Shown here: positions 8,625 through 18,365 of the stretch, piece by piece
Layout of the letters: the number at the start of each line of letters is the position of its first letter
How positions within the stretch are numbered: the stretch's first letter is position 1
Translations under genes and position numbers: made by a program
Notes under the pieces: generated by a model
The model's input: only the letters and a program-made list of their open reading frames with translations
The model's database searches: none
What the model was told of the DNA's origin: nothing
Assembly (NCBI RefSeq): GCF_021811825.1
Contig: NZ_JAJBJC010000003.1
Location: 1 to 37,393, forward strand
Length of the DNA: 37,393 nt
From: Candidatus Anadelfobacter sociabilis
GTDB taxonomy: Bacteria; Pseudomonadota; Alphaproteobacteria; Rickettsiales; Midichloriaceae
Direction: 5' to 3'

Positions 8625-9593
8625 TTACAAAATTACATTGCACTCAAGATCGCTTATTTCAGGATCTTTACTCATTTTTGAATATTCTACTGCAGCTTGC
8701 ACTGTGCTCTTTACCGCTGCTTCAATTACACTTATTTCTTCGTTAGTAATCATACCATTTTCTGTCATATAATTTTTTACTAAACTTATAGAATCTCTAT
8801 CTTTAAATTTTTCAACTTCCTCTTTAGTTCTGTAATGAGCAGGATCCGACATAGAATGTCCTTTATACCTATATGTTATAGCTTCCAATATAAAAGGAGT
8901 TTGCTTTTCTCTTACGTAATTTATTGCATTCTGTGCAGCATCATACATTTCAAAAAAATTCATTCCATTCACTTGTTGTCCATCTATTTCTAAACCAAGA
9001 CCTCTTTTATATAGTTTTATAGCTTTTGTCGAACGCTCTAATGATGTTCCAAGAGCATACATATTATTCTCTATTACGTATAAAACTGGTAAATCCCATA
9101 ATTTAGCTATATTACAAGACTCATAAAATTGTCCTTGATTGGCCGCACCATCTCCTAATACTGTAATACAAATATTTTTGGTTTGACGATATTTTTCAGC
9201 AAAGGCTATGCCAGTACCTATCGGTATTTGTGCTCCCACTATGCCATGTCCACCATAAAAATTATTTTGCGGATCAAACATATGCATGGAACCGCCATAA
9301 CCTCTTGAGCAACCAGTCCTTTTTCCACATAATTCTGCCATAACTATATTAGGATCGGTACCGCCAGCTAACATAAAACCATGACACCTATATCCTGTAA
9401 TAAAAGAATCGTCTTGAGATGATACCATCTTTAGTGCTGTAGCAATCGCTTCTTGCCCTATGTACAAATGACAAAATCCCGCTATCATTTTCATAGTATA
9501 GAGCTGAGCAGCTTTTTCTTCAAACTTGCGTATTAGGAGCATTGAATTGAATGCTTTTTTGAGGAGTTGAGTGGTATATTTATTGTTAGACAT
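8625..9593 (-). CDS. pdhA: Pyruvate dehydrogenase E1 component, alpha subunit
   Basis: Thiamine-diphosphate-dependent E1 alpha chain of the pyruvate dehydrogenase complex: decarboxylates pyruvate and passes the acetyl group to E2. The 322-residue protein shows the ThDP/Mg motif from GDGAANQGQFYES (147) to IENN (177), the conserved YRCHG (68-72) and GGSMHMF (100-106), and the loop YRYKGHSMSDPAHYR near residue 250. Length is normal for the alpha2beta2 type. The beta subunit (pdhB), which often follows pdhA, is not next to it: downstream is the convergent A2M gene and upstream a 482-bp gap. The ATG has no clear Shine-Dalgarno sequence. Confidence 0.95.
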   Translation of the reverse strand: MSNNKYTTQLLKKAFNSMLLIRKFEEKAAQLYTMKMIAGFCHLYIGQEAIATALKMVSSQDDSFITGYRCHGFMLAGGTDPNIVMAELCGKRTGCSRGYGGSMHMFDPQNNFYGGHGIVGAQIPIGTGIAFAEKYRQTKNICITVLGDGAANQGQFYESCNIAKLWDLPVLYVIENNMYALGTSLERSTKAIKLYKRGLGLEIDGQQVNGMNFFEMYDAAQNAINYVREKQTPFILEAITYRYKGHSMSDPAHYRTKEEVEKFKDRDSISLVKNYMTENGMITNEEISVIEAAVKSTVQAAVEYSKMSKDPEISDLECNVIL

Positions 9594-10075
9594 TTATTAT
9601 TTTATGAATAGTTTTCAATATTTCAGTTATTATACTTGAAAAGTATTATATAGAAAGAATATTGATTTATTGTAAAGCCGTTAAATAAAATGATTATATA
9701 CTACTAACTTAGTATAATCATAATGAAATCGAATGAGTATTTACTATCACTCTAACTGCAATTTCTACAGAAAATAGGCACAGCACACTACTTAGTTTCT
9801 CCTTCTCCTTCTCTTTTATTCTTTTAACTTTATCAACTATTGTGAGTTATATCAGGTATTTTATTGTATACTGGATATTTTATCCTTGGCAATATGTGAT
9901 GCTTACAATATCCTACTTTCATCACTCATACACAAGCAGTAAGCTTAGTCTAAGAGGTTATCTATAAATATATTTAACCACCGTATATTAAATAAGCTCA
10001 ATCCTGGCCTAATATATTTATCACGTTCACAGTATACTAATTACTAATTAGATAATACAATTTTTAACCATAACA
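9594..10075. other. Non-coding gap between pdhA and engB
   Basis: 482 bp without a recognisable gene. It holds an imperfect inverted repeat at 9691-9720 (TGATTATATACT ... AGTATAATCA, two extra bases on the left arm) and a pyrimidine tract of short CTTCTC repeats at about 9798-9826. A start-less open stretch on the minus strand runs through the purine side of that tract; it has no homology I recognise and was not called. The pdhA promoter must lie in the left part. Confidence 0.5.
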
Positions 10076-10702
10076 TTATTTTCTTAGCATTTGAATTATT
10101 ACACCCCTAAAAGATTCAATACCTATTTTTTTTTTGCTACTTACTGTAGTGATAATATTGTACATACTCCTATAGCGTTTGCGCATTTCTAAGATTTTTT
10201 CAGTTAATTCTTTTACTTGATCTTTGCTAATCTTATCTATCTTCGAGATAACAACATAAAATTTTAAATTGTTCAAATTCATTGCATAAATAAATTCCTC
10301 ATCTGTAACCATTATACCTCTTCTTGCATCTATTAATAAAAATGTTTGACGCAAATTCTCTCTATTATTAAGATAGTACCATATAAGATTTTGCCATTCA
10401 GCAATAAATTGTTTAGAAGCATCAGCATAGCCATATCCAGGCAAATCAACTATTCTAAACATTTCATTATTTATAGAGAAGAAATTAATTTGTTGTGTAC
10501 AACCAGGATTTTTTGATGTACGCGCAATACTTTGAGAGTTAAAAAGAGTATTAATCAATGTAGATTTTCCTACATTAGAGCGTCCCACAAAAGCAAATTC
10601 TAGTGTGTTATTATTTGGAAAATCTTCTTTCTTTTTTGCTCCAATTAAAAATTGGCATGCACTATGTTGATATATTACGTTTAAATTTTGTATCTGTTTC
10701 AC
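10076..10702 (-). CDS. engB: Ribosome-biogenesis GTP-binding protein EngB/YihA/YsxC
   Basis: Small GTPase needed for late assembly of the large ribosomal subunit. The 208-residue protein carries G1 GRSNVGKS (40-47), G2 around GCTQQINFF (Thr69), G3 DLPGYGYA (86-93), a G4 that reads SKID instead of the usual TKxD/NKxD, and a G5 VSSKKKIG near the C-terminus. The DLPGYGYA signature is diagnostic for this family. The start codon is GTG (10700-10702), giving the usual family N-terminus. No Shine-Dalgarno sequence is visible. It stands alone on the minus strand between two long gaps. Confidence 0.94.
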   Translation of the reverse strand: MKQIQNLNVIYQHSACQFLIGAKKKEDFPNNNTLEFAFVGRSNVGKSTLINTLFNSQSIARTSKNPGCTQQINFFSINNEMFRIVDLPGYGYADASKQFIAEWQNLIWYYLNNRENLRQTFLLIDARRGIMVTDEEFIYAMNLNNLKFYVVISKIDKISKDQVKELTEKILEMRKRYRSMYNIITTVSSKKKIGIESFRGVIIQMLRK

Positions 10703-11389
10703 AACAATAATTCTAATAATAGAAGATCAATTTTTCAGTATGTATTATTAAATCAACTCGTAATTCATAATAAAAAGAAAAATCTATACACAATACGACT
10801 TAAATTCATATGCACAATAAAGACATGTACAACATGTAATATGCAATATACTTTCAATTTACTTAATAATATATAATATATTTTATTTAATATTATAGTG
10901 AATGGAATATCTTGATAAGATGATATTTAAAAATAATTCATGAATAAAATAACAAATATAAATAATTACTAATAGCTCTTAGGAAAAATAGAAAGGAAGG
11001 TACACAACATTTTTATTTATTAAAAATATTTTAATATCATTTAATCTATGTAATGTATTATTATAGCTATTATATATAATTTGTACAGCATATATAGCTG
11101 CTGTGCGCTTCTTAAAAATACAAGTTCAAAATTATATATGATTCTTTCATATCATTGAGTGTTAGGCTATACTATTCGGCCTATATGCTCTAAACTACCT
11201 ATCTTTGAAGTTTACACTTAACTACATTTTATCATATATCGTTTATATCATTACTACCTTAGAATAAAAAATCCCCAAACAATAACGCTAATTTTATTTA
11301 ACAAGATATATAAGATTAAAAAACAAGATATATAAGATTAAAATGACCTTACCAAATTATATATGTATAGGTGTTGGTGTTTGATTTTT
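10703..11389. other. Non-coding gap between engB and the DUF3576 gene
   Basis: 687 bp, very AT-rich, without a supported gene. A short open stretch on the plus strand at 10688-10876 overlaps the engB start and looks random. I checked by eye for SRP RNA, tmRNA and RNase P RNA core motifs and saw none. The only clear structure is the 22-bp tandem duplication near 11300-11342, listed separately. Confidence 0.5.
11300..11342. repeat. Tandem duplication, two copies of a 22-bp unit
   Basis: The stretch AACAAGATATATAAGATTAA occurs at 11300 and again, identically, at 11322, a period of 22 bp. It lies about 50 bp past the stop of the DUF3576 gene. Probably replication slippage in AT-rich DNA. Confidence 0.8.
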
Positions 11390-12022
11390 TTATGACTGTC
11401 TATCAGCACTAAAATACTGCAACTTCTTTGCGCCATTTACGATTTTATTATAAATATGCTCAGCAAATTGTGATTTATCATTATTCGATTCATCGATGAC
11501 CCAACTACCAGTTTTGCTATCTTTCACTTCAGTAAAGACTTTTACTTCAACAGCAGAAGATTGCAGTTTTGTTCCATTGAATATTATATTGATTTTACGA
11601 CGCATACCATCAGTTATTTTATGCCAATCAGTTACAATCAAACCAGCATTTTTATCAGCAATTAAAATTGGCATAGAAGAAAGGTTACTAAGGGCTGATT
11701 GCCACAAATACTGATTAACATTTATAGCATTTATGTTTTGATCTGTATTAAGTTGAGTATGATTAATAGGATTTTTATCATCAGAAACTTTTTGTGTAGA
11801 TTGCTTTATTCGTTCATCATCAACTATAATCTTGCGTGGATTAATAAGTCCACCCCCATCACTACTCCATAATACAATATCACTTTTTTGTATTTTTCCC
11901 ATATCATCTTCCTTTTGTTCAGAAGGGCTTTTTGGATATTTTTGATGTGGATCTCCTTGAGCGCAAGATATAAGGTAAACAACTGCAATAGCTAAAAATA
12001 CAAATGATATAACTCTCTTCAT
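11390..12022 (-). CDS. DUF3576 lipoprotein
   Basis: Predicted lipoprotein of unknown function. From the ATG at 12022 the 210-residue protein has a lipoprotein signal peptide: MKR, a hydrophobic stretch, and lipobox LISC with acylated Cys20. A polar, probably disordered linker follows. The C-terminal half (NVNQYLWQSALSNLSSMPIL, GLIVTDW, then beta-strands with VEVKVFTEVKD and SWV) matches the alphaproteobacterial DUF3576 pattern as I know it. The frame is open upstream to a TTG at 12055, but only the ATG gives a proper signal peptide. It lies 182 bp downstream of lon on the same strand. Envelope localisation is inference from the lipobox; no enzymatic role can be proposed. Confidence 0.8.
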   Translation of the reverse strand: MKRVISFVFLAIAVVYLISCAQGDPHQKYPKSPSEQKEDDMGKIQKSDIVLWSSDGGGLINPRKIIVDDERIKQSTQKVSDDKNPINHTQLNTDQNINAINVNQYLWQSALSNLSSMPILIADKNAGLIVTDWHKITDGMRRKINIIFNGTKLQSSAVEVKVFTEVKDSKTGSWVIDESNNDKSQFAEHIYNKIVNGAKKLQYFSADRQS

Positions 12023-12204
12023 TTTTTTGATACTTACACAAAATAGGTTAGGCAAAGATCATTCTTTCGCTTAAATAAATACACAACTTAAATAGTGATT
12101 AAACACTTTTAGCCATTAATGCAAAATACTAATCTGGCTATGTAATATACAAAAAATCCTAATGAATCAAAACTTTTTGCGTATAAATTACTAGAAAATA
12201 CTAC

Positions 12205-14583
12205 TCAACATTCAGAAATTTCTTCAAGATACGCGCTACCTTCTTTCTTTTTGTTACTATTAACCCATTTGACAGGCTTAAATGGCGCAACTAAAGCCGC
12301 ACTAAATACTTCATCTATATTATTAACAGGTAATATATGTAAGTTCTCTATAACATTTTTTGGTATTTCTAGCAAATCCTTTTCATTTTCTTTTGGAATT
12401 ATCACAGTTTTTACACCACCACGTAATGCAGCAAGCAATTTTTCTTTTAATCCCCCTATTGCTAAAACTCTTCCACGTAGCGTAATTTCACCAGTCATAG
12501 CAACATCACACTTCACAGGAATGCCAGCCATACTCGATACAATAGCAGTACATATAGAAATACCTGCAGACGGTCCATCTTTTGGTACTGCGCCTTCTGG
12601 TACATGCACATGTATATCCTTATTTTTTATAGTATCTTCTGCTATTCCAAATTCTTCAGCTCTTGATTTTATATAGCTTGCCGCTGCTTGCGCAGACTCT
12701 TTCATGACCTCACCTAATTTACCAGTAATCTTCATTTCTCCTTTAGCTGGCACTAAAAGCGTCTCTATAGATAGTAGCTCTCCTCCAAATTCTGTATATG
12801 CTAATCCATTAACAGTGCCAATTGGATTTTTTTGATCAACAGCTAGGTAGTCATATTTGCGTACCTTCAAAAATTCTTGAAGATTTCCATCATCAACGGT
12901 CACAGAAGTAATTTGATTCATCAAAATTCTTTTTACTATTTTACGCATAATCTTTGCTATTTCACGCTCAAGATTTCTTACGCCAGCTTCGCGAGTATAA
13001 TATCTGATTATATTCTTTATAGCGATATCCTTAATGGTAACTTCATCTTTTTTAATTCCATGAAGTTCCATTTGTTTAGGAATGAGATAATTATGTGCAA
13101 TTTCAATTTTTTCACTTTCTGTATATCCAAAAAGACGTATAATTTCCATACGATCTAATAAAGGTTTATCTAAATTAGTGGTGTTTGCAGTTGTCACAAA
13201 CATTACATTTGATAAGTCAAATTCAACTTCAAGAAAATGATCGCAAAACATATTATTCTGCTCTGGATCCAATACCTCAAGTAATGCTGCGCTAGGATCA
13301 CCTCTAAAATCACGCCCTAATTTATCTATTTCATCTAATAAAATTACAGGATCCGCTACATCGCTTTTTTTTATTGCTTGTATGATTTTCCCTGGTAATG
13401 CACCAATATAAGTTCTTCTATGTCCTTTTATTTCAGCTTCATCACGCAGTCCACCTAAAGAAATCTTTGCAAACTTCCTACCAGTAGCTGTTGCTATAGA
13501 TCGAGCAAGCGATGTTTTACCAACCCCTGGTGGTCCAACAAGACAGATAATAGGACCTGTAAGCTTATTTGTTCTCATAGTTACTGCAAGATACTCTGTA
13601 ATACGCTCTTTAGCTTCAGGAAGACCATAATGACCAGTATCTAGAATTTTTTGTGCCTCATAAATATCTGTTTTCGCATTAGAATACTTTCCCCAAGGTA
13701 AACTTAATAAAAAATCAAGATAATTCCTTATAACGCCCGCTTCAGATGAAAGCGGATTTACAGCTTTGAGTTTCTTCAATTCACTTGTTGCTTTTATTCT
13801 AGCTTCATCAGATAATTTTAGCTGTTTTATCTTTTTGCTAAATACATCAAATTCGCTTTCATCTTCTCCCAATTCTTTATGAATTGCCTTAAGCTGTTCA
13901 TTTAGGTAGTAATCTTTTTGATTTTTCTCTATCTGTGTACGTACTCTATTTTTGATACGATCCTCTGCTTTCAAAAATTCTAATTCACTACTAATAATCA
14001 GCAATAGTTCTTCCAACTTTTTATGCGCATCATTTATCTCAAGTAATTTCTGTTTTTTTTCTACAGAAAGAAACAAATGCGCACTTACTGAATCACAAAA
14101 TGAAAGCACATCTGAGATCTGAACGATATGAGATACTAATTCAGCATTGAGGCGCTTATTCATAGAAACATATTCTTCAAATTGCTCTTTAACAGCCCTT
14201 TGTAAAATATCAAGCTCGCTCCTATCTTTACCAATTACCTCTCTTATTACCGAAATATGAGCTTGCAAAAATCCATTCTCATTCATTACAATTTTAGAAA
14301 GCTTTGCTTTATTAATGCCCTCAACAAGTATTTTTATATTAGTATTTTGGAGTCGCAAAATTTGTAAGACATTTGTAACTACACCAATTTTATATATATC
14401 ACAAGATCTTGGATTATCTTTATTGGGGTCTTTTTGCGCGACCAAGATCACCTTATTACCGGACTTACAAGCATGTTCTAAAGCTTTGATAGAGGACTCG
14501 CGACCTACAAATAGTGGAGCTATCATCTTGGGGAACATTACAAAATCACGTAATGCTAAAACTGGTAACATTTCTGTACTCAT
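12205..14583 (-). CDS. lon: ATP-dependent Lon protease
   Basis: Cytoplasmic AAA+ serine protease that degrades misfolded and regulatory proteins. The 792 residues contain, in order, the N-terminal substrate domain ([24 protein letters not shown]), a coiled-coil linker (about 180-250), the AAA+ module with Walker A GPPGVGKT (350-357) and Walker B VILLDEID (413-420), and the peptidase domain with Ser672 in PKDGPSAGI and Lys715 in [10 protein letters not shown], the Ser-Lys dyad. Domain content and length are those of LonA. Start ATG at 14583. It is divergent from the small membrane-protein gene at 14725, with 141 bp between. No heat-shock promoter could be recognised. Confidence 0.97.
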   Translation of the reverse strand: MSTEMLPVLALRDFVMFPKMIAPLFVGRESSIKALEHACKSGNKVILVAQKDPNKDNPRSCDIYKIGVVTNVLQILRLQNTNIKILVEGINKAKLSKIVMNENGFLQAHISVIREVIGKDRSELDILQRAVKEQFEEYVSMNKRLNAELVSHIVQISDVLSFCDSVSAHLFLSVEKKQKLLEINDAHKKLEELLLIISSELEFLKAEDRIKNRVRTQIEKNQKDYYLNEQLKAIHKELGEDESEFDVFSKKIKQLKLSDEARIKATSELKKLKAVNPLSSEAGVIRNYLDFLLSLPWGKYSNAKTDIYEAQKILDTGHYGLPEAKERITEYLAVTMRTNKLTGPIICLVGPPGVGKTSLARSIATATGRKFAKISLGGLRDEAEIKGHRRTYIGALPGKIIQAIKKSDVADPVILLDEIDKLGRDFRGDPSAALLEVLDPEQNNMFCDHFLEVEFDLSNVMFVTTANTTNLDKPLLDRMEIIRLFGYTESEKIEIAHNYLIPKQMELHGIKKDEVTIKDIAIKNIIRYYTREAGVRNLEREIAKIMRKIVKRILMNQITSVTVDDGNLQEFLKVRKYDYLAVDQKNPIGTVNGLAYTEFGGELLSIETLLVPAKGEMKITGKLGEVMKESAQAAASYIKSRAEEFGIAEDTIKNKDIHVHVPEGAVPKDGPSAGISICTAIVSSMAGIPVKCDVAMTGEITLRGRVLAIGGLKEKLLAALRGGVKTVIIPKENEKDLLEIPKNVIENLHILPVNNIDEVFSAALVAPFKPVKWVNSNKKKEGSAYLEEISEC

Positions 14584-14724
14584 TATTTTTCACAAAAAGC
14601 TTGATAATATCAATTGCAGTTAATAATATAGGCGCATGTTTTAGTATAAACAAGAGTTATAAAAAATAAATAAGCCTTGTATATAGCAAATTGAAGTAAA
14701 TGCGATATATTGAAAATTCACGTG

Positions 14725-15273
14725 ATGCATACATACAGACATTATGGTCAATATACTGTAGAACGAGTACCGTACTCGTTGTTATTTTGGCTGTTATTAA
14801 ATTCCGTCGCTCTTTTGCCATGTTCGAATTTAGAAATAGTAGATTTCGTCAATTGTATTAATCCATTAATAGCATTTCTGATATTTTCCAGTCGAAAACT
14901 CACAATCAAATATATCATAACGACCATTTTTATAATAGACCTACTTTCTAATTACAAAGTTGGTTTGATGACATTAGAGTATTATTTAACACTCGTTACA
15001 CTACGAAACTTTTACAATTTTGCACATAAAAAGCAATTTTATCATAGTGTTGTTGCCTATGCGACATTTATAATGATACTTTACATTATTAAATATTCTT
15101 TGTTTTATATCATCGGATATCGACCATTTGAGGTATTGTGGATCAATGAGACAATACCATCATTAATATACTTTACTTTGGTACAAATATTTCAAAAATA
15201 TTTTATAAGAGATAATTTATATGAGATAAGGGAATTTTCAATTAGCGCTCAATATAAATATATAGTAATATAA
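14725..15273 (+). CDS. Small polytopic membrane protein, MreD-like (tentative)
   Basis: About 182 residues from the ATG at 14725 (the frame is open to a TTG at 14710). Four or five hydrophobic segments are visible, roughly LLFWLLLNSVALL, INPLIAFLIF, YIITTIFIIDLL, YATFIMILYIIKYSLFYII and PSLIYFTLVQIF. Size, topology and the pattern of a membrane helix ending in IIDLLSN followed by VGLMTLEYYL resemble MreD, the rod-shape membrane subunit working with MreBC and PBP2. The match is weak and mreB/mreC are not adjacent, so the name is only a suggestion; it could be another small membrane protein. It is followed after 104 bp by rnhA on the same strand. No Shine-Dalgarno sequence. Confidence 0.6.
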   Translation: MHTYRHYGQYTVERVPYSLLFWLLLNSVALLPCSNLEIVDFVNCINPLIAFLIFSSRKLTIKYIITTIFIIDLLSNYKVGLMTLEYYLTLVTLRNFYNFAHKKQFYHSVVAYATFIMILYIIKYSLFYIIGYRPFEVLWINETIPSLIYFTLVQIFQKYFIRDNLYEIREFSISAQYKYIVI

Positions 15274-15377
15274 CCAAATAATTTATATTATTTCCAGTAA
15301 TTAGTTACGATAACATTAACACTTCTATATATTATAGAATAAAAGATTAAGATTGAGACTAAAAATTATTTTATTGT

Positions 15378-15836
15378 ATGATACAAACAACAGTCGATAT
15401 ATATTGTGATGGTGCGTGTTCACATAATCCAGGTGTTGGGGGGTGGGGAGTGGTTTTTGTGTGGCAAAATACCACTACAGAATTATATGGATATGAAGCA
15501 GATAGTACAAACAATAGGATGGAATTGTTAGCGGCTATAAATGCTCTGGTAGCTATAAAAAATGATACACAAATAAATATGTATACTGATAGTATGTATG
15601 TACAAAAAGGAATTACTGAATGGATTAATAACTGGAAAAGAACAAATTGGAAAAATGGTAAGATAAAAAATATAGATCTTTGGCAAACATTGGACTCTCT
15701 CGCATCTAAAAAACAAATCAAGTGGTATTGGATTAAAGGTCATGCAGGATATAAATATAATGAAATTGCTGATAGATTAGCAACAAATGCAATAAAAGAA
15801 TATATGTTACACTTTATTGATAAAAAAAATTTTTAA
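15378..15836 (+). CDS. rnhA: Ribonuclease HI
   Basis: Cleaves the RNA strand of RNA-DNA hybrids, removing primers and R-loops. All catalytic positions of the 152-residue protein are present: Asp11 in YCDGACSHNPG, Glu49 in NNRMELLAA, Asp71 in MYTDSMYV, His122 in KGHAGYKYNE and Asp132 in IADRLA. Length is normal for bacterial type 1 RNase H. The end of the gene is 25 bp from the chosen gltX2 start, so the two are probably co-transcribed. A G6 run and a G4 run (15437-15448) in the GGWG-coding stretch stand out in this AT-rich DNA. Confidence 0.95.
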   Translation: MIQTTVDIYCDGACSHNPGVGGWGVVFVWQNTTTELYGYEADSTNNRMELLAAINALVAIKNDTQINMYTDSMYVQKGITEWINNWKRTNWKNGKIKNIDLWQTLDSLASKKQIKWYWIKGHAGYKYNEIADRLATNAIKEYMLHFIDKKNF

Positions 15837-15861
15837 GTTATTCCCTATATTTCATACATAT

Positions 15862-17208
15862 ATGTCAAAGAAAGTAGTTACCAGATTTGCCCCAAGTCCT
15901 ACAGGCTTTTTACATGTTGGCAATATAAGGATCGCGCTTATTAATTGGCTATATACAAGATCAAGAAAGGGCAAGTTCATATTGCGCATAGACGATACGG
16001 ATATAAAAAGATCAAAAACAATGTATGAAGAGCAAATTAAAAGTGATTTAGAGTGGCTTGGTTTATATTGGGATGAATATTTTAGACAGAGTGAACGCTT
16101 AAATAGATACGAAGAGTTAAAACAAAAATTAATTCAAGAAAAAAGACTATATCCTTGTTACGAAAGCGTTGAGGAACTTGCTATGCAAAAGAAATCCTTA
16201 CTTAGTCGTAATCTACCGCCAGTGTATGGACGAGGTGCATTAAAATTAACAGAAAAGCAAAAAAAACAATATGAAGAGCAAGGAATTAAACCACATTGGC
16301 GATTTTTGCTAGATAAAAATGTAACGACTATAAATGATAAAGTAAAAGGCAAAATATGTTTTAAGATGGATAGTATAAGCGATCCAGTACTAGTTAGAGC
16401 GGATGGTACCATGACATACACGTTATGTTCGGTAGTAGATGATATTGATTATCAAATAACACATATAATAAGAGGTGAAGATCATTTAACAAATAGTGCA
16501 ATACATACACAGATATTTAAAGCATTAGGAGTTAAGAAATTACCAAAATTTGCTCATCTATGTCTTCTTGAAGCAAAAGATGGTGAAATGTCAAAACGTA
16601 CTGGTGGATTTGATATTTTATCTATGAAAGAGAAAATGATTGAACCTATGACAATCAATAGTTTTTTCGCAAAAATAGGTACTTCTGAGCCAGTTGTACA
16701 ATGTATGGATCTTAAAAAATTATACAGAGATTTCGCATTTCGCAAATTTGGGAAAGCACGTTTAATTTATAATGAAAATGATATAGCAAAACTCAATTCT
16801 AAGATCGTTCGTATCACTCCATACAAATCTATAAAAGATCGGTTATTAGAAATAGGATTAACACAAATTGATGAAGCTTTTTGGAATGCAGTCAGACCTA
16901 ATCTTAACAATATTTGTGAAATAAAGGATTGGTGGATTATATGCAAGACCGCGATTAAACCAATAATATTAGATATAGAATTTACTAAAAATGCAAGCAA
17001 ATTACTACCGAAATCTAATTGGCAAGATGATATTTGGGATAAATGGATAAATTTAGTACAAAAAGAGAGTGGGCGCAAGGGGAAGAGTTTATATCAACCA
17101 ATCAGAGCGGCACTTACTGGAACAGATTCAGGTCCTGAATTAAAAGTGTTATTGCCAATGATAGGGTATAATGTAGCATATGCTAGACTCAATGGATATA
17201 TAAGATAA
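15862..17208 (+). CDS. gltX2: Glutamyl-tRNA synthetase, GltX2 type
   Basis: Class I aminoacyl-tRNA synthetase. From the ATG at 15862 it begins MSKKVVTRFAPSPTGFLHVGN, with HIGH-type motif HVGN (18-21); the KMSKS-type loop is MSKR (243-246) in DGEMSKRTGGF, followed by IEPMTINSFFAKIGTSEPV, the signature of the second GluRS of alphaproteobacteria. The C-terminal anticodon-binding part ends with QPIRAALTGTDSGPEL. The frame is open to a TTG at 15817 inside rnhA, but the ATG matches family starts. Together with the GltX1 gene at 20554-21963 it fits the GatCAB route, in which one GluRS charges tRNA-Gln with Glu; which of the two does so here is inference. No Shine-Dalgarno sequence is seen. Confidence 0.93.
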   Translation: MSKKVVTRFAPSPTGFLHVGNIRIALINWLYTRSRKGKFILRIDDTDIKRSKTMYEEQIKSDLEWLGLYWDEYFRQSERLNRYEELKQKLIQEKRLYPCYESVEELAMQKKSLLSRNLPPVYGRGALKLTEKQKKQYEEQGIKPHWRFLLDKNVTTINDKVKGKICFKMDSISDPVLVRADGTMTYTLCSVVDDIDYQITHIIRGEDHLTNSAIHTQIFKALGVKKLPKFAHLCLLEAKDGEMSKRTGGFDILSMKEKMIEPMTINSFFAKIGTSEPVVQCMDLKKLYRDFAFRKFGKARLIYNENDIAKLNSKIVRITPYKSIKDRLLEIGLTQIDEAFWNAVRPNLNNICEIKDWWIICKTAIKPIILDIEFTKNASKLLPKSNWQDDIWDKWINLVQKESGRKGKSLYQPIRAALTGTDSGPELKVLLPMIGYNVAYARLNGYIR

Positions 17209-17510
17209 AAAACTTTTTATAGCAGTTTTTATATATTCTAAATTCTAAGCTCTTTTCTATATAATTTAGAGCAATTATAACAAAAATATGTTAAATTCTC
17301 CTTGCATCTAGCTAGCATTGTCTATATACAATTATTTTTTTATAAAGTACCAATAGTTTGGTATATTACCATAGTTGATGTTACAAATGCATTATCATCG
17401 GTGCGGGCTATATTCGTATTCAGATGTATTTTGAAGCCCTTATGATTAATTGTTGTATTTTATACTTCTCTACTATTTGGAAATGATTCAAATCTATACA
17501 GAATAATTAA
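17209..17510. other. Gap after gltX2, with a weak hairpin
   Basis: About 300 bp without a supported gene. CTAAATT (17238-17244) and AATTTAG (17263-17269) can pair, 30 bases past the gltX2 stop, and might end its transcript, although no T-run follows. The right part runs into the IS5-family remnant and may be its decayed 5' portion. Confidence 0.35.
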
Positions 17511-17760
17511 AATCCTCGAGCCATTAGTAGCAAAGATTGTTGCAATAAAGAAAAAAATCACACACTGAGCTATAAAGAAACTGCAAAGTTAATAGATGTA
17601 ACAGAGCAAGTAATAGAAAGACCAAATAAAAAACAGAAGAAATATTTCTCTGGAAAGAAAGAAGCCATATAATCTAAAATTCAACATTATAGATGGAATT
17701 ATAAACTTTAAAGATGGATTTATTAATGCACAGCTAACATCTTAGGCAAAATTAAGTCTG
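17511..17760 (+). pseudogene. Decayed IS5-family transposase fragment
   Basis: Translating 17511-17676 gives a stretch ending LIDVTEQVIERPNKKQKKYFSGKK, close to the IS5/IS1031-type pattern IDATE..IERP..KQK..YSGKKKRHT, where the Asp is the first of the DDE triad. The frame then hits a stop. A second frame resumes with FNIIDGIINFKDGFINAQL, matching the usual SQIIVD...KI continuation, and again stops. At least one frameshift plus several stops separate the pieces, and the rest of the catalytic core is missing. Dead copy; boundaries are approximate. Confidence 0.7.
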
Positions 17761-17769
17761 GGAATTACA

Positions 17770-18116
17770 TGCTATATCATTTTCTATCTTCCCAATCTCT
17801 CAATATTTACTTATGCAGCATGTCTACTCTCTTGACAGCTTTTTTCTCAATCTATCTGAATGATATATCTGCATGGAACAACAGCAATTCTCATGAGTTT
17901 TTCAGCATACAATTTGGCAACACACTGTTTTCTAATCAAGTATTAAATACCATTTACCATAACAAGCTTAACATATCTCATCAATCTTTTTGGATTATAG
18001 GTCACTTCCATACTCAGCTAACAATACTCTCTACTTGTATATCATTTTCAAATATCTCACATTATACATCCATTAAGCACTATAACATTAGCAAAAATCT
18101 CAAATCACCTCAATAA
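17770..18116 (-). pseudogene. Possible second transposase remnant (IS1182-like?), minus strand
   Basis: The plus strand is open here for 115 codons, but the translation is Ser/His/Ile-rich and looks random. The minus strand shows protein-like pieces broken by stops and frameshifts: EVTYNPKRLMRYVKLVMVNG and, one frame over, ISFR.IEKKAVKRVD. The first resembles the YDPKMLLK-type opening seen in IS1182-type transposases, and FRxIE could correspond to their DFRTI. The match is loose; the assignment rests partly on the neighbouring IS5 remnant. Confidence 0.25.
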
Positions 18117-18365
18117 ATCTGAAGAAACATACTCCTTTCTCCATATATCACAAAAATTCTAAACTATAATATCTACTAAACAGAGTGTTATCTTTAATAT
18201 TTTTTTACTAAATTGAAATTTGAAGTTCAGTGCTAAATGATTGATATATACAAAACTTCTACTATTGAGCACTTTCTTTTTGTATATTTTATATAACGTA
18301 GAAGATATATATTTTATAATACTTGCATATCAAATACATATCAAATCGCATAAAAATAGAAAAAT

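Noticed and set aside
10688-10876. 62-codon plus-strand ORF overlapping the engB start
   Set aside because: Asn/Thr-rich random-looking translation, overlaps a real gene start, no homology recognised.
10703-11389. SRP RNA or other housekeeping ncRNA in the gap (GGAAGG near 10995)
   Set aside because: The surrounding core motifs of SRP RNA, tmRNA and RNase P RNA are absent.
14713-14728. Second parS-like site (TTCACGTGA core)
   Set aside because: Only about 11 of 16 bases match; the outer arms that ParB reads are not conserved.
17769-18116. 115-codon plus-strand ORF
   Set aside because: Ser/His/Ile-rich translation without domain pattern; the opposite strand has better, though broken, transposase-like pieces.
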